A stretch of DNA of 50,579 nt from Acidilobaceae archaeon (GCA_027034115.1 JALVJB010000197.1:1-50579); one strand, 5' to 3'; positions 32,270-40,865 are shown, counted from the first letter of the stretch. Notes: generated by a model from the sequence alone, not told the origin. Numbers and translations: made by a program.

Positions 32270-33061
32270 ATCGATACCAGCATTGCTAGCAATGACTAGT
32301 ACAGCGCTCTCCCCTCTTCCGAGAGTAACGTTAAGAGCGTATGAAGTAGAATTAAAATTATTATTAAATATATTTATAGTTATTTTGCTAATAGTTAATG
32401 ACTGCTCAATATCGGTTCCCGGCACCGGTATATAATGGCACCCACCGGATAGATTACCTATATATTCATAGTATATAATATCATTCCACGAAAAAATCTT
32501 TGTATCGAAGTAGGCACTGGTATTAGAGCACAGCTCTACTACATAATCTCCCTGCGTGCTTGAGACGTTGAATTCTAGATCTAAAGGAAGAATTATTCCT
32601 TTATTTGGAGGTAATTGGAAAGTATAGTTTTTATGTGCAATAATGGTAATATTCTCGGTGGAACTAAAATTTATTGAATTTTTATATTTATATGTAAGAT
32701 AGATGTTTTTATTGTAATCAGTTTCTTCAAGCATGATTTGATTTATAGAAATATTTAATTTTATTATTGAGATAGAATATCTGGGAGCTGTTACTCCTTT
32801 AAGGAGGAGAGGTATTGGTATTGTATTATTTTTATATATAATTGATATATTATTTATATATAATATATCCTTGTTTTTTGTATTATTTATATATATTTTA
32901 CAAATAATATTGTGTTGGTCGTACAGGCAAAAGCCCTTAATGTTATATGAGCGAGTTTCCTTCTCCTCTACTTGATTATTGGAGTAATTATATATTATGA
33001 TTAATAGTGAAAATATTATAATTAATGTGAATACAGCGGTATATGTAATTTTTTTATTCAT
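32222..33061 (-). CDS. AT-rich gene for a secreted or anchored, heavily glycosylated protein
   Basis: A 279-residue protein starting MNKKITYTAVFTLIIIFSL, a signal/anchor helix, followed by a beta-rich ectodomain full of Asn, Ile, Tyr and Thr. I count at least eleven N-x-S/T sequons (NIS, NFS, NIT, NYT, NVS, NTS, NLS, NST and others), so it is probably an N-glycosylated surface protein. No family is recognised. Much of the gene is extremely AT-rich, unlike its neighbours. CTATAATTAAAA (33084-33095, minus strand) sits directly behind tRNA-Ser and predicts a start just before the ATG at 33061; an ATG at 33079 is an alternative. Confidence 0.65.
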   Translation of the reverse strand: MNKKITYTAVFTLIIIFSLLIIIYNYSNNQVEEKETRSYNIKGFCLYDQHNIICKIYINNTKNKDILYINNISIIYKNNTIPIPLLLKGVTAPRYSISIIKLNISINQIMLEETDYNKNIYLTYKYKNSINFSSTENITIIAHKNYTFQLPPNKGIILPLDLEFNVSSTQGDYVVELCSNTSAYFDTKIFSWNDIIYYEYIGNLSGGCHYIPVPGTDIEQSLTISKITINIFNNNFNSTSYALNVTLGRGESAVLVIASNAGIDSLEVPMVPLREFIHS

Positions 33062-33098
33062 TATTGACACCGTTATCATCGTTTTAATTATAGCTGGT

Positions 33099-33187
33099 TG
33101 GCGCCGGGGGCGGGATTCGAACCCGCGCCCCCCAGACGGGGGAACGGGTCTCAAGCCCGTCCCCTTGGTCCGCTCGGGCACCCCGGC
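33099..33187 (-). tRNA. tRNA-Ser(TGA)
   Basis: Reverse strand: acceptor GCCGGGG/CCCCGGC, long variable arm CCCCC-GTCT-GGGGG, T-arm GCGGG-TTCGAAT-CCCGC, discriminator G and encoded CCA (33099-33101). The anticodon stem ACGGG/CCCGT encloses CTTGAGA, so the anticodon is TGA; G73 also fits serine rather than leucine. TATTATAC (minus strand, about 33209-33217) lies 26 bases upstream as a promoter. Confidence 0.93.
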
Positions 33188-33252
33188 GCCCATCTAGACG
33201 GCTCATTGTATAATACTCGGGTGCTACGGGTTTATCTATAATTCTCCTCGTT

Positions 33253-33693
33253 CTAGGTGACTATCAAAAGGTCTATTGGTGATTTTTCAAGTACTTTTTT
33301 TGTGACGCTTCCTAGTATGAATCTTTCGAGCCCTGATAGTTTCCGCTTGCCGAGGACAACTAGGTCGTAACCGTTATCCACTGCGTACTCTACCAGCTCG
33401 TCGCCAGGCTCGCCGATTATAACATCGTAGTTTACTTTTAATCCTTCTCTACTCGCTTTTAGCTTCTCAGCAAGCTGCCCTAGTTTCTCCCTAGTTGCCT
33501 CGGCTAACGGAGAGGTGTCGATGATTTCCGGGGTTAGTAGTTCGCCTAAGAACACTGTTGGGGGAGGAACTACGGTAAGCAGGGTTAACTCTGCTTCCAT
33601 CTTATAGGCTAAGTCCGCTGCTCTCTCGGCAGCTTTGAGTGAAGCATTGCTCCAATCTATCCCGACTAGTATTTTCTTATACACTTCCGCCAC
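33253..33693 (-). CDS. Universal stress protein (UspA family), single domain
   Basis: A 146-residue Usp protein. ILVGIDWSNASLKAAERAADLA at the N terminus and VVLGKRKLSGLERFILGSVTKKVLEKSPIDLLIV at the C terminus give the ATP-binding G-x2-G-x9-G-S pattern. Usp proteins bind ATP or other nucleotides and act in stress responses; the specific target is unknown. CTTATACC (minus strand, 33720-33727) sits about 30 bases before the ATG, indicating a leaderless or nearly leaderless transcript. Confidence 0.88.
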   Translation of the reverse strand: MAEVYKKILVGIDWSNASLKAAERAADLAYKMEAELTLLTVVPPPTVFLGELLTPEIIDTSPLAEATREKLGQLAEKLKASREGLKVNYDVIIGEPGDELVEYAVDNGYDLVVLGKRKLSGLERFILGSVTKKVLEKSPIDLLIVT

Positions 33694-33719
33694 CGTCTAT
33701 TAAGGTCGTGGTGCTGGTG

Positions 33720-33727
33720 GTATAAGT
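33720..33727. promoter_or_regulatory. TATA box of the Usp gene
   Basis: GGTATAAG on the plus strand (CTTATACC on the minus strand) lies 27-34 bases before the minus-strand ATG at 33693, the spacing expected for leaderless transcription. Confidence 0.45.
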
Positions 33728-33859
33728 ATGGCCCCTGTGAGGACCGCCACGCGCCCGAGCGTACTATGTGTGAGGAGGGTCCGTGTTACTGAGGGGCCAT
33801 TCGGGGATGATGTAATCGAGGTAAACGGACTAGGCTATGGCGAGGTTATCCCCGACTGA
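33728..33859 (+). CDS. Possible 43-residue protein
   Basis: An open frame starting MAPVRTATRPSVLC and ending EVNGLGYGEVIPD. GGTGGT nine bases upstream gives a plausible ribosome site and the residues look protein-like (VRVTEGPFGDDVIEV), but the start abuts the Usp TATA box and no family is recognised. It would be the first gene before 33883-34401. Confidence 0.35.
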   Translation: MAPVRTATRPSVLCVRRVRVTEGPFGDDVIEVNGLGYGEVIPD

Positions 33860-33882
33860 CCCAGTATGGCGGTGACGGTGGT

Positions 33883-34401
33883 ATGCCTGTTAGGTGTAAG
33901 AGGTACGTGGTTGCAAGGGGCTATATAAGAGGGGAGGCGCCGTTAACGAAGAGCCTACGCGAGATTATCAATAGTGGAGGGAGGTTTCTGTGGAAAGATG
34001 AGATAAGCCGCCGGGTCGTGTTCAGGATTAGCCCTAAGAAGCTATTACAGGAGAGGTTTGACTTCGGCGAATTCACGTATGAATACAACCTTTTATGCAT
34101 TGGTGTCGATAAACAATTATTATTAAGAAAAAAGAAGATAAAAATAATTAATAAGAGTGGCCGAAGGATCGTGGCTTATGCGGTGATAGCTGGAAGATAC
34201 GTTTTACTAGAACTAAAAAATAATAAATTATATGTTAAAATTGGAGTGAAGAGCACAGTGGATAAACCACCGTTAATCCTCCCCCCGTCGGCATTCCTTC
34301 TGCGGTTAGAGGACTTAGCAGAAATCGAAGATAATTTAAATATAATAAGGGGAGAATTAATGGGTGGTGGAGGATGCAAGCCGCGGGAGCGGACTTCGTG
34401 A
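33883..34401 (+). CDS. Hypothetical protein
   Basis: A 172-residue soluble basic protein. The N-terminal third (RYVVARGYIRGEAPLTKSL) and central part (RRIVAYAVIAGRYVLLELKN) look beta-rich; the C terminus has a helix LLRLEDLAEIEDNLNII. I recognise no family. The region 34100-34260 is more AT-rich than the flanks. ATG with GGTGACGGTGG upstream. It overlaps the MgtC-type gene by 28 bases, so the two are co-translated. Confidence 0.55.
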   Translation: MPVRCKRYVVARGYIRGEAPLTKSLREIINSGGRFLWKDEISRRVVFRISPKKLLQERFDFGEFTYEYNLLCIGVDKQLLLRKKKIKIINKSGRRIVAYAVIAGRYVLLELKNNKLYVKIGVKSTVDKPPLILPPSAFLLRLEDLAEIEDNLNIIRGELMGGGGCKPRERTS

Positions 34402-35699
34402 TAGACATAATCATAGCCCTACTGGGCGGCGTACTTATAGGCCTCGAAAGAGAGAGAGCTCAGCTGAGGCCGGATAAGGAGCCGTCTAAAACCGCTACGA
34501 TGCCGGGAATGAGATCCTTCGGCCTCCTTAGCATGTACGGGGCGACCGTCGCATACTTTGCAAAATACCTTGCCGGCGGACTATCGGGGGGCTCTACCAT
34601 TCTGCCAATAGCCTTCTCAAGCTTCGCCCTGATAGTAATAGTCCATGCCTACGCTAGAATGGTTAAACAGAGGGTCCTCGGTATAACAACATACCTAGTG
34701 ATGCTAATAACATTCCTAGTAGGTTTCCTCGCTGGCTTAGGACTACACTTAGAATCGGCCTCGCTCAGCGTGCTAGTCACACTTATACTAGCCCTAAAGT
34801 ATCCGGCTGAGAGGATGGCTGCAAGCATAAGCTACAGCGAGATGCTAGCCCTACTCGAGGTAGCAGCCATATCCCTAGTCGTGGGCCCCATAGTTAAATC
34901 CTACGCGGAAGCGCAAAACGTTGAGATACTATACAAGGTCTATATATTCTTCACAATAATCCTAACAATATCTTTCATAAGCTACGTTGCCGCCCGAGTA
35001 TGGGGCTCCAAGGGGCTACTCTATGCTGCGGCCCTGGGTAGCTTAGTTAACAGTGAGGCGACGATCAGCAGTGTTACATCAATAATATCGAAACTCCAGG
35101 ATAAAGCCCTAAGAAGCAAGCTGTTATCAGCCACGACGAGGATAATACTCTCAATATTACAGGTCAAAAGCGCTGCACTTGTAATAGTAGCCTTCTACCT
35201 GTTCGCGGAGAATATACCTGTTGAAGCTATCCTGGCTGCCGGAATACTAACGCTTGCAGATATAATAGCTGCATTGATGGGGGTAGAATATGACGTCGGG
35301 GCTATGGAGGGTGTTAGAATAGAAGTTAAGAGCCCCCTATCTTGGAGCGTGGCTCTAAGGAGTGCAATAGCTTACTTTTTGCTTATACTAGTCTTCGACG
35401 CTTTGAGCAAGCTTAGCGGGACACTACCACTCGATCTAACCACGGTTATTGTCGCCGCCCTGGGCGGGCTCGCTAATGCCACTGCAACTATACTCTCCCT
35501 CGCAACCGTGTATTCATCAATAAAAGTGAAAATAATATTATTATCAATGTTTATATCCATTGCCACCGCTTCACTAAACAAGATCCTATACGCCGATACT
35601 AGCGAGCTAGCGAGGGACGAAGTCAACGTGATAATCAAGTGGAGCCTAATACTATCGTTGTTCCCTCTACTCGTAGGCATCCTTGTATACACAATCTAG
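34374..35699 (+). CDS. MgtC/SapB family membrane protein with DUF4010
   Basis: A 441-residue integral membrane protein. The first 150 residues are MgtC-like, with LLGGVLIGLERERAQ and PGMRSFGLLSMYG; the rest is the DUF4010 domain with about eight helices (LGSLVNSEATISSV and ALGGLANATATILSL are paired conserved loops). MgtC proteins influence membrane potential or magnesium stress in bacteria; the archaeal function is unknown. The ATG follows GGTGGTGGAGG. Confidence 0.82.
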   Translation: MQAAGADFVIDIIIALLGGVLIGLERERAQLRPDKEPSKTATMPGMRSFGLLSMYGATVAYFAKYLAGGLSGGSTILPIAFSSFALIVIVHAYARMVKQRVLGITTYLVMLITFLVGFLAGLGLHLESASLSVLVTLILALKYPAERMAASISYSEMLALLEVAAISLVVGPIVKSYAEAQNVEILYKVYIFFTIILTISFISYVAARVWGSKGLLYAAALGSLVNSEATISSVTSIISKLQDKALRSKLLSATTRIILSILQVKSAALVIVAFYLFAENIPVEAILAAGILTLADIIAALMGVEYDVGAMEGVRIEVKSPLSWSVALRSAIAYFLLILVFDALSKLSGTLPLDLTTVIVAALGGLANATATILSLATVYSSIKVKIILLSMFISIATASLNKILYADTSELARDEVNVIIKWSLILSLFPLLVGILVYTI

Positions 35700-35724
35700 A
35701 CCTAGCCTAGTTAGAACTAGGATG

Positions 35725-35812
35725 TGGTGCGGGGGGTGGGATTTGAACCCACGCAGGCCTACGCCATCGGGTCCTCAGCCCGACCCCTTTGGCCAGGCTC
35801 GGGCACCCCCGC
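35725..35812 (-). tRNA. tRNA-Leu(GAG)
   Basis: Same fold as tRNA-Leu at 26509-26596, with acceptor GCGGGGG/CCCCCGC, discriminator A and encoded CCA (35725-35727). The loop CTGAGGA gives anticodon GAG; the only other difference is TTCAAAT instead of TTCGAAT in the T loop. No intron. CTCTATAAAC (minus, 35858-35867) is a possible promoter. Confidence 0.96.
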
Positions 35813-35877
35813 CTGCTCTCCTAGATACCCGGTGTATGGGTGAATATGGGCTCCGGTGTTTATAGAGGTTACGCGCC

Positions 35878-36564
35878 CTACTCCTCTAGTTCAGGCTCTT
35901 CTTCCTCGACCTCTAATAGTGCGAGTATCTCGTTTACAACTTTCTGTGCTTCCCTTCTCTCGCTGTTGCGTCCTTGGGAGATTATCCTGGATATGTTCTC
36001 CGAGATATACTGGTCTAGGTCTCCCTCGTATTCTATTATGGTCCTGCGCAGTACTATCGGCGTGGGCTCAGTGATAGCTCCTCTTATAACTGCTCTATGA
36101 TCGACTGGAGTGACGAGGATCGCTCCCACGTCTAGGTCTCCGTACTTAACTCTGTAAACTACGTCCCCGGTGTCAGTCTCACCGAGTTTCTCGACAGTAA
36201 GCTGGATCTCGCCCTTCATGTATTCCTCAGCGGTTTCTATGGCTTCTTTTACTAGAGGCTCGATTTCTTCGTCAGGGACTCTTCTCCAAACTTGGATCGT
36301 TAGCGTGTCCAGCTTCCACTTAATATTAGGGGGTTCTACCTCGTATTCAACGATTATTCTAACAACATCACCTTTGTCCACGTGGAGTTTATTGACGAGG
36401 ATTTCAAAGAGGAGCCTGTTAAGCTCTGCCGCCGCCTTAGCGACGTCAGAGTTACTCAGCCTCCCAGACTTCACCTCATCCCTTAATTGCGCGAATAGAA
36501 CCCTTCTAACCTTGTCAGCGTAGCCTCCCGCAATTACAAGCCCGGATCTCAGGGTGTAAGGCAT
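35878..36564 (-). CDS. DUF2258-family crenarchaeal protein
   Basis: A 228-residue soluble protein. MPYTLRSGLVIAGGYADKVRRVLFAQLRDEV and the following VAKAAAELNRLLFEILV, then alternating beta strands (VVRIIVEYEVEP) and an acidic tail (EEEEPELEE), match my recollection of the crenarchaeal DUF2258 family, whose function is unknown. I start at the ATG at 36564 because the 36585 start adds seven non-family residues. Confidence 0.65.
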   Translation of the reverse strand: MPYTLRSGLVIAGGYADKVRRVLFAQLRDEVKSGRLSNSDVAKAAAELNRLLFEILVNKLHVDKGDVVRIIVEYEVEPPNIKWKLDTLTIQVWRRVPDEEIEPLVKEAIETAEEYMKGEIQLTVEKLGETDTGDVVYRVKYGDLDVGAILVTPVDHRAVIRGAITEPTPIVLRRTIIEYEGDLDQYISENISRIISQGRNSERREAQKVVNEILALLEVEEEEPELEE

Positions 36565-36655
36565 TATAAGACACCATATTGTCATTATTAGTTATCTGGA
36601 CTTTTATGCTTTAAGAGAAAGCTCCTAGTATTTTAGCCCGACGGAAGGCCTACAC

Positions 36656-36698
36656 CTATAATCAGCCCGGTGCCTACGGGCCCCACATGGTGGGGCCC
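36656..36698 (+). promoter_or_regulatory. TATA box and 9-bp inverted repeat before the Cys-rich protein
   Basis: CTATAAT at 36656-36662 predicts a start near 36685. GGGCCCCAC (36678-36686) and GTGGGGCCC (36690-36698) form a perfect 9-base inverted repeat with a 3-base centre directly over that start and two bases before the ATG at 36701. Confidence 0.55.
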
Positions 36699-36700
36699 GG

Positions 36701-37036
36701 ATGAAGAGCCGACCACCGTCAGGCGGAGCCGCCTCTAGCGGTAATGACGGCGAGGAACACTCGAGGAGATGCTATAATTGTGAATACTGGAGGCCACACG
36801 TCCACTATCCTTATATAGGCTACTGCGTGTTACACCAGAAGTTCACAATGGATACTGATACATGTGATAACTGGACTCCTTTAAAAATAAGAGAAGGGGA
36901 CTTCTACTGGTGTTCAACCTGCAAGACTAGAATAACAGGGGAGGAGGCCCGCAAGCTACTCGAAAAGGGCCATAGGGTGCATAGAGGCGCCTACGTTGAC
37001 CCGGACGTTAGGGAGGAGCTATATAGTGTGTTTTAA
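36701..37036 (+). CDS. Small cysteine-rich protein upstream of 2-oxoacid:ferredoxin oxidoreductase
   Basis: A 111-residue protein with a disordered N terminus (about 25 residues), then CYNCEYWRPHVHYPYIGYCVLHQ with C...TCDNW, and a second CSTCKTRITGEEARKLLEKGH. The first set (CxxC...C...C) with histidines resembles small iron-sulfur or zinc proteins that begin with CxNCxYW; the second CxxC may form a separate ribbon. It lies 25 bases upstream of the oxidoreductase genes on the same strand, so it may be an electron carrier or assembly partner (inference). Confidence 0.65.
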   Translation: MKSRPPSGGAASSGNDGEEHSRRCYNCEYWRPHVHYPYIGYCVLHQKFTMDTDTCDNWTPLKIREGDFYWCSTCKTRITGEEARKLLEKGHRVHRGAYVDPDVREELYSVF

Positions 37037-37061
37037 CCTATATGTGAGGTGAGTGGTGTAA

Positions 37062-38996
37062 ATGGGGAATAGCCCGGATCTACTATTGTTAATTGGAGGC
37101 CCTCAGGGTGGGGGCATCGAGTCGGCTGGGCAAATCGCCCTGAAAACCCTCATCCTAAAAGGCTACTCTGTCATCGGAACAAGAGACTATAAGAGCAACA
37201 TTATGGGAGCACATAGCTACTACACGATAAGGGCTAGATTCGACAGGCCGGGAGCCATAAGGTTCCCCGTAGATGCTGCGGTAGCACTGGATGCTGAGAG
37301 CATTCTAACGCACTTCAACGATGTTAAGCCAGGAGGTATTCTCGTCTATGATAAGGGCTCTCTGCACACAAAAATAGACGCTATCCAGCCAATGGAGCAG
37401 GCCCTTAAGGAGAGGCTCAAAAAACTATTCGCTGATAAAGGCCTCCCACCCATAGCGGAGTCCGCGATTAAACTAGCCGAGGAGAAGGGCGTACGCCTCA
37501 TCCCTCTCCCTATGAGGCAGCTGGTAAGAAAGCTGGCAGAGATAACAGGGGCCAGTCTAACCTCGGTTGCACGAGCTGTAAACACTATTGGCCTAACAGC
37601 GATGCTGTATCTTATGGGAATAGAGCCTAGGTGCGTTGAAAAAGCGATCGCTGCACACTTTGCCGCAAAGAAGAAGGTTGTGGCAATCAACGTAGAGGCT
37701 TCCAAGCTAGCTGTAGACTATGTTGAAGAGAACTTCGGGGCTCCTAGCGAGTTTCTCGCCGACGGTCCTCATAGAGGGAAGAAAGTGATGCTAGCCACTG
37801 GCAACGAAGTCGTAGCGATGGGTAAGATAACCGGTGGCTTAACGTTCCAAAGCTACTACCCAATAACCCCTGCAAGCGACGAAGCAATATACATGGAGAA
37901 GTTTAGGTACCATCAACTAACAAGCGAGGCAGAAGCAAAACTCGGGACGCCGAAGCTGGGAACCGTAATAGTTCAAACAGAAGACGAGCTCTCAGCAATC
38001 ATAATGGCCATCGGTGCGGCATCCGCCGGTGCAAGAGCGGCCACAAGCACGAGCGGCCCAGGCTTCGCCCTCATGAACGAGGCCATAAGCCTCGCAATAA
38101 TGGCTGAAGTTCCAGTGGTCATCACGATATGGCAGAGAGGAGGCCCTAGCACTGGCCTGCCCACGAAGGAAGGCCAGCAGGACCTCCTACACGCCCTCTT
38201 CTCAGGCCATGGGGACAATCCGAAAATAATCCTTGCAAGCGGAGACCATGTGGAGGCCTTCTATGACGCTATTAAACTCTTGAACTGGGCTGAAAAATAC
38301 CAGACACCGGCCATCCACCTTCTAGACAAGTACCTAGCAAGCACTACCACAGTCCTCTACCAGGACGAGATAGACCCCGGTAAAGCCGTTATCGAAAGAG
38401 GCTGGAGAATAGAGAACCCGACTACCGAGAAGAGGTACATGATAACAGAGACCGGCATCAGCCCCTTCATCCCAATAGGAGGAGACACAATGATCATAAC
38501 AGGGCTGGAGCATACCGAGGAAGGCTTCCCAACGGAGGACCCCGTACTTAGGGACGAGATGGTCGAGAAGAGGAGGAGGAAATTCGAGACAATAGCGAGG
38601 GAAATACCGGCGGAGGAAAAAGTAGTACTGCACGGAGATCCCGACGCTAAAGTGACCCTCGTCTCTTGGGGCTCTACAAAACCAATAATACTAGAATCAT
38701 TAAAGATACTAGAAGAGAAGGGAGTCAAGGCTAACTTCCTCCAGATACGCCTCTTCTACCCCTTCCCTGTTAAGGAAGTGCTAGACGTGTTGTCGAGAGC
38801 CGAAACCGTGATCAATATCGAGCAGAACGACTTACTCCAAGCAGCATTCCTAATCAGGGGGTTCACAGGCTACAATATTAAACATCACATCAAGAAGACT
38901 AACGGCCGAGCCTTCTGGGACACCGAAATAGCCAATGCAGTTTTAGAGATTCTTGAAACCGGGAAGAGAGAGGTGGTGGTGAAGGGTGGCGCGTAA
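37062..38996 (+). CDS. 2-oxoacid:ferredoxin oxidoreductase, fused gamma-alpha subunit
   Basis: A 644-residue fusion of the gamma domain (LLLIGGPQGGGIESAGQIALK, residues 1-200) and the alpha (TPP pyrimidine-binding) domain with the conserved YYPITPASDEA motif near 265-275. This is the large subunit of the two-subunit crenarchaeal enzyme that oxidises pyruvate and other 2-oxoacids to acyl-CoA and reduces ferredoxin. It overlaps the beta-subunit gene by 11 bases. Confidence 0.95.
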   Translation: MGNSPDLLLLIGGPQGGGIESAGQIALKTLILKGYSVIGTRDYKSNIMGAHSYYTIRARFDRPGAIRFPVDAAVALDAESILTHFNDVKPGGILVYDKGSLHTKIDAIQPMEQALKERLKKLFADKGLPPIAESAIKLAEEKGVRLIPLPMRQLVRKLAEITGASLTSVARAVNTIGLTAMLYLMGIEPRCVEKAIAAHFAAKKKVVAINVEASKLAVDYVEENFGAPSEFLADGPHRGKKVMLATGNEVVAMGKITGGLTFQSYYPITPASDEAIYMEKFRYHQLTSEAEAKLGTPKLGTVIVQTEDELSAIIMAIGAASAGARAATSTSGPGFALMNEAISLAIMAEVPVVITIWQRGGPSTGLPTKEGQQDLLHALFSGHGDNPKIILASGDHVEAFYDAIKLLNWAEKYQTPAIHLLDKYLASTTTVLYQDEIDPGKAVIERGWRIENPTTEKRYMITETGISPFIPIGGDTMIITGLEHTEEGFPTEDPVLRDEMVEKRRRKFETIAREIPAEEKVVLHGDPDAKVTLVSWGSTKPIILESLKILEEKGVKANFLQIRLFYPFPVKEVLDVLSRAETVINIEQNDLLQAAFLIRGFTGYNIKHHIKKTNGRAFWDTEIANAVLEILETGKREVVVKGGA

Positions 38997-39918
38997 CTGG
39001 CTCGAATACAAGACCCCGGCCTGGGTACAGTGGTGCCCTGGCTGCGGCAACTACGGCATACTCGCCGCAGTACAGCGAGCAGTAGCAGAGCTCGACATTG
39101 ACCCTAAAAAGCTAACAGTAATCTCTGGCATAGGATGCTCAGGCAGAGAAACCTATTACATCAAAGGCTCGAATATGCACGTTGTCCATGGAAGAGCTAT
39201 ACCAGCCGCGACTGGCGTGAAGCTAGCGAGACCGGACCAGACAGTACTAGCCATTGGTGGAGACGGTGACATGCTTGGAATCGGAGTCGAGCACTTCGTA
39301 TCCGTGGGCAGGAGAAACGTTAACATAACAGTGATAGTACACGACAACTCCGTCTACGGCCTAACCAAGGGGCAAGCCGGGCCAACCCTGCCAGCATGGG
39401 TTCAAACAAAAGCCCTACCAGGACCCAACCTCCACGACAACCTAAACCCCCTGCTACTCGCCTTCGCTAGCGGGTACACGTTCATAGCCAGAGGATATGC
39501 CTACCACGTAGACCAGACCAAAGAGTTGATAAAACAAGCAATAGAGCATAAAGGAACAAGCCTAGTCCACATACTACAGCCATGCCCGACATACAACAAT
39601 ATAATGACAAAGCAGTGGTACGAGCAGAGGATCTACTACCTCCAAGAAGAAAACCCGGAATGGAACCCTCTTGTGACAAGCCAGCAGGACCTCTTACAGA
39701 AAATGCCGACAATACTAGAGAAGCTAGTTGAATGGGGTGATAGAATACCGCTAGGCGTATTCTACAGAAACATATCCAAGGACACCTTCGAGGAGCGCCT
39801 CGGAAAAATAATACTAAACTACCAGGAATACCCGCCTGGTAAGCGGCCGATAGCAATAGATGGTAAGCCCCTGGTCAACCCCTGGGAGGTCTTCAAGGAG
39901 AAAGTCATGCAAACCTAG
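38986..39918 (+). CDS. 2-oxoacid:ferredoxin oxidoreductase, beta subunit
   Basis: A 310-residue TPP-binding subunit. WCPGCGNYGILAAVQRA, GIGCSGRE and GGDGDMLGIGVEHF hold cysteines of the 4Fe-4S cluster and the Mg-TPP site; NSVYGLTKGQAGPT is the substrate-specificity segment. It completes the enzyme with the fused subunit upstream. T-rich bases follow the stop. Confidence 0.95.
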   Translation: MARNWLEYKTPAWVQWCPGCGNYGILAAVQRAVAELDIDPKKLTVISGIGCSGRETYYIKGSNMHVVHGRAIPAATGVKLARPDQTVLAIGGDGDMLGIGVEHFVSVGRRNVNITVIVHDNSVYGLTKGQAGPTLPAWVQTKALPGPNLHDNLNPLLLAFASGYTFIARGYAYHVDQTKELIKQAIEHKGTSLVHILQPCPTYNNIMTKQWYEQRIYYLQEENPEWNPLVTSQQDLLQKMPTILEKLVEWGDRIPLGVFYRNISKDTFEERLGKIILNYQEYPPGKRPIAIDGKPLVNPWEVFKEKVMQT

Positions 39919-39936
39919 CTTTCCCATTTTATTTTC
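39919..39936 (+). terminator. T-rich terminator after the oxidoreductase operon
   Basis: CCCATTTTATTTTCC just after the beta-subunit stop fits a T-rich archaeal terminator. Confidence 0.4.
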
Positions 39937-39948
39937 CCCGTTAGAGAT

Positions 39949-40527
39949 ATGCCTAGGAAAAAACTAAGCGACTACATAGGCTCAGAGCCCCGTGCTAGGT
40001 GCCTGACAGAACAAGAAGTAAAGGTGATCGTTGAAAAGACAGTTGCGCAATTTTTACCGGGAATAATAGATAAAATAAATGAATTGTCGCGAGAGATTGC
40101 ATCTCTGAGAAGCGAGTTACAAGATCTCAGGAAAGAGTGCTTACAACAAGCGAGCAGAGCAGGACGCTCTCTATCGTATAGAGAGAGGAAGAAGGGAAGT
40201 TTATTTGATAAAATAAAGATAATATTAAGTGAAAATGGATATGTTTTCGCCAGTCAGTTGGCGAGAGAGCTACGCATATCTCCAGCGAGAATACTAGACG
40301 TCGCAAGGGAACTCGACTACATACTAATAGACCTAGGTGGAGACTACGCAATAATAGATCCATATTCATTAGAGGAATTCAGCCAAATGCTATCTAGTAT
40401 ATCCTCGCCAGACCCCTTAGAAGCCTCCCGTCAATTAGGGAAGTACGCTACCCTATTCGAAAAGCTTAGAAGCGAATCCCTAGTGTTCTATGACGGGAGA
40501 GCTAAGAAATGGAGGATAATACGGTGA
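39949..40527 (+). CDS. Coiled-coil plus winged-helix protein
   Basis: A 192-residue protein. Residues 35-70 form a coiled coil (INELSREIASLRSELQDLRKE); residues 85-135 look like a winged helix (IILSENGYVFASQLARELRISPARILDVARELDYI, then IDLGGDYAIID). A DNA-binding role is likely, target unknown. It ends in KKWRIIR, 19 bases into the DUF424 gene, so they are an operon. ATG start at 39949. Confidence 0.65.
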   Translation: MPRKKLSDYIGSEPRARCLTEQEVKVIVEKTVAQFLPGIIDKINELSREIASLRSELQDLRKECLQQASRAGRSLSYRERKKGSLFDKIKIILSENGYVFASQLARELRISPARILDVARELDYILIDLGGDYAIIDPYSLEEFSQMLSSISSPDPLEASRQLGKYATLFEKLRSESLVFYDGRAKKWRIIR

Positions 40528-40838
40528 AAAACGAATTTATCGCATACAAGGCTAAAGCCGGTGATTTAATCCTAGTATACATAGCCGATAGGGAAGTGCT
40601 AGGCCGCTGTGAAGAGGACACTACGAGGGGAATCATATTAAAAGTCCCAGAATTTATGGGGAAAGGTCATCCTCTAAGCAGGGGTGATGCTATGAGGGAA
40701 ATGCTAAGAAACCCTATTATCATCCTCTACGGAGAGAAAGTGGTAGAACTTGCCGTCGAACTTGGCCTAGTAGATCCGCAGAGCATACTAGATGTAAATG
40801 GCTTAAAGCATGTTCAAATATTCAAGTTTACATATTAG
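40509..40838 (+). CDS. DUF424-family protein
   Basis: A 109-residue protein. LILVYIADREVLGRCEED, IILKVPEFMGKGHP, and the C-terminal helix and strand VELGLVDPQSILDVNGLKHVQIFKF match the archaeal DUF424 family, where the last segment reads like PHAQ. Function unknown; often near tRNA or translation genes. Coupled to the upstream winged-helix gene by a 19-base overlap. Confidence 0.7.
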   Translation: MEDNTVKNEFIAYKAKAGDLILVYIADREVLGRCEEDTTRGIILKVPEFMGKGHPLSRGDAMREMLRNPIIILYGEKVVELAVELGLVDPQSILDVNGLKHVQIFKFTY

Positions 40839-40865
40839 GTAAATAAGTGCTAGAAGAACCCTAGT

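Noticed and set aside
33080..33193. Longer N terminus of the glycoprotein-like gene
   Set aside because: The extension is the tRNA-Ser sequence read as codons; the signal anchor starts at MNKKITYT.
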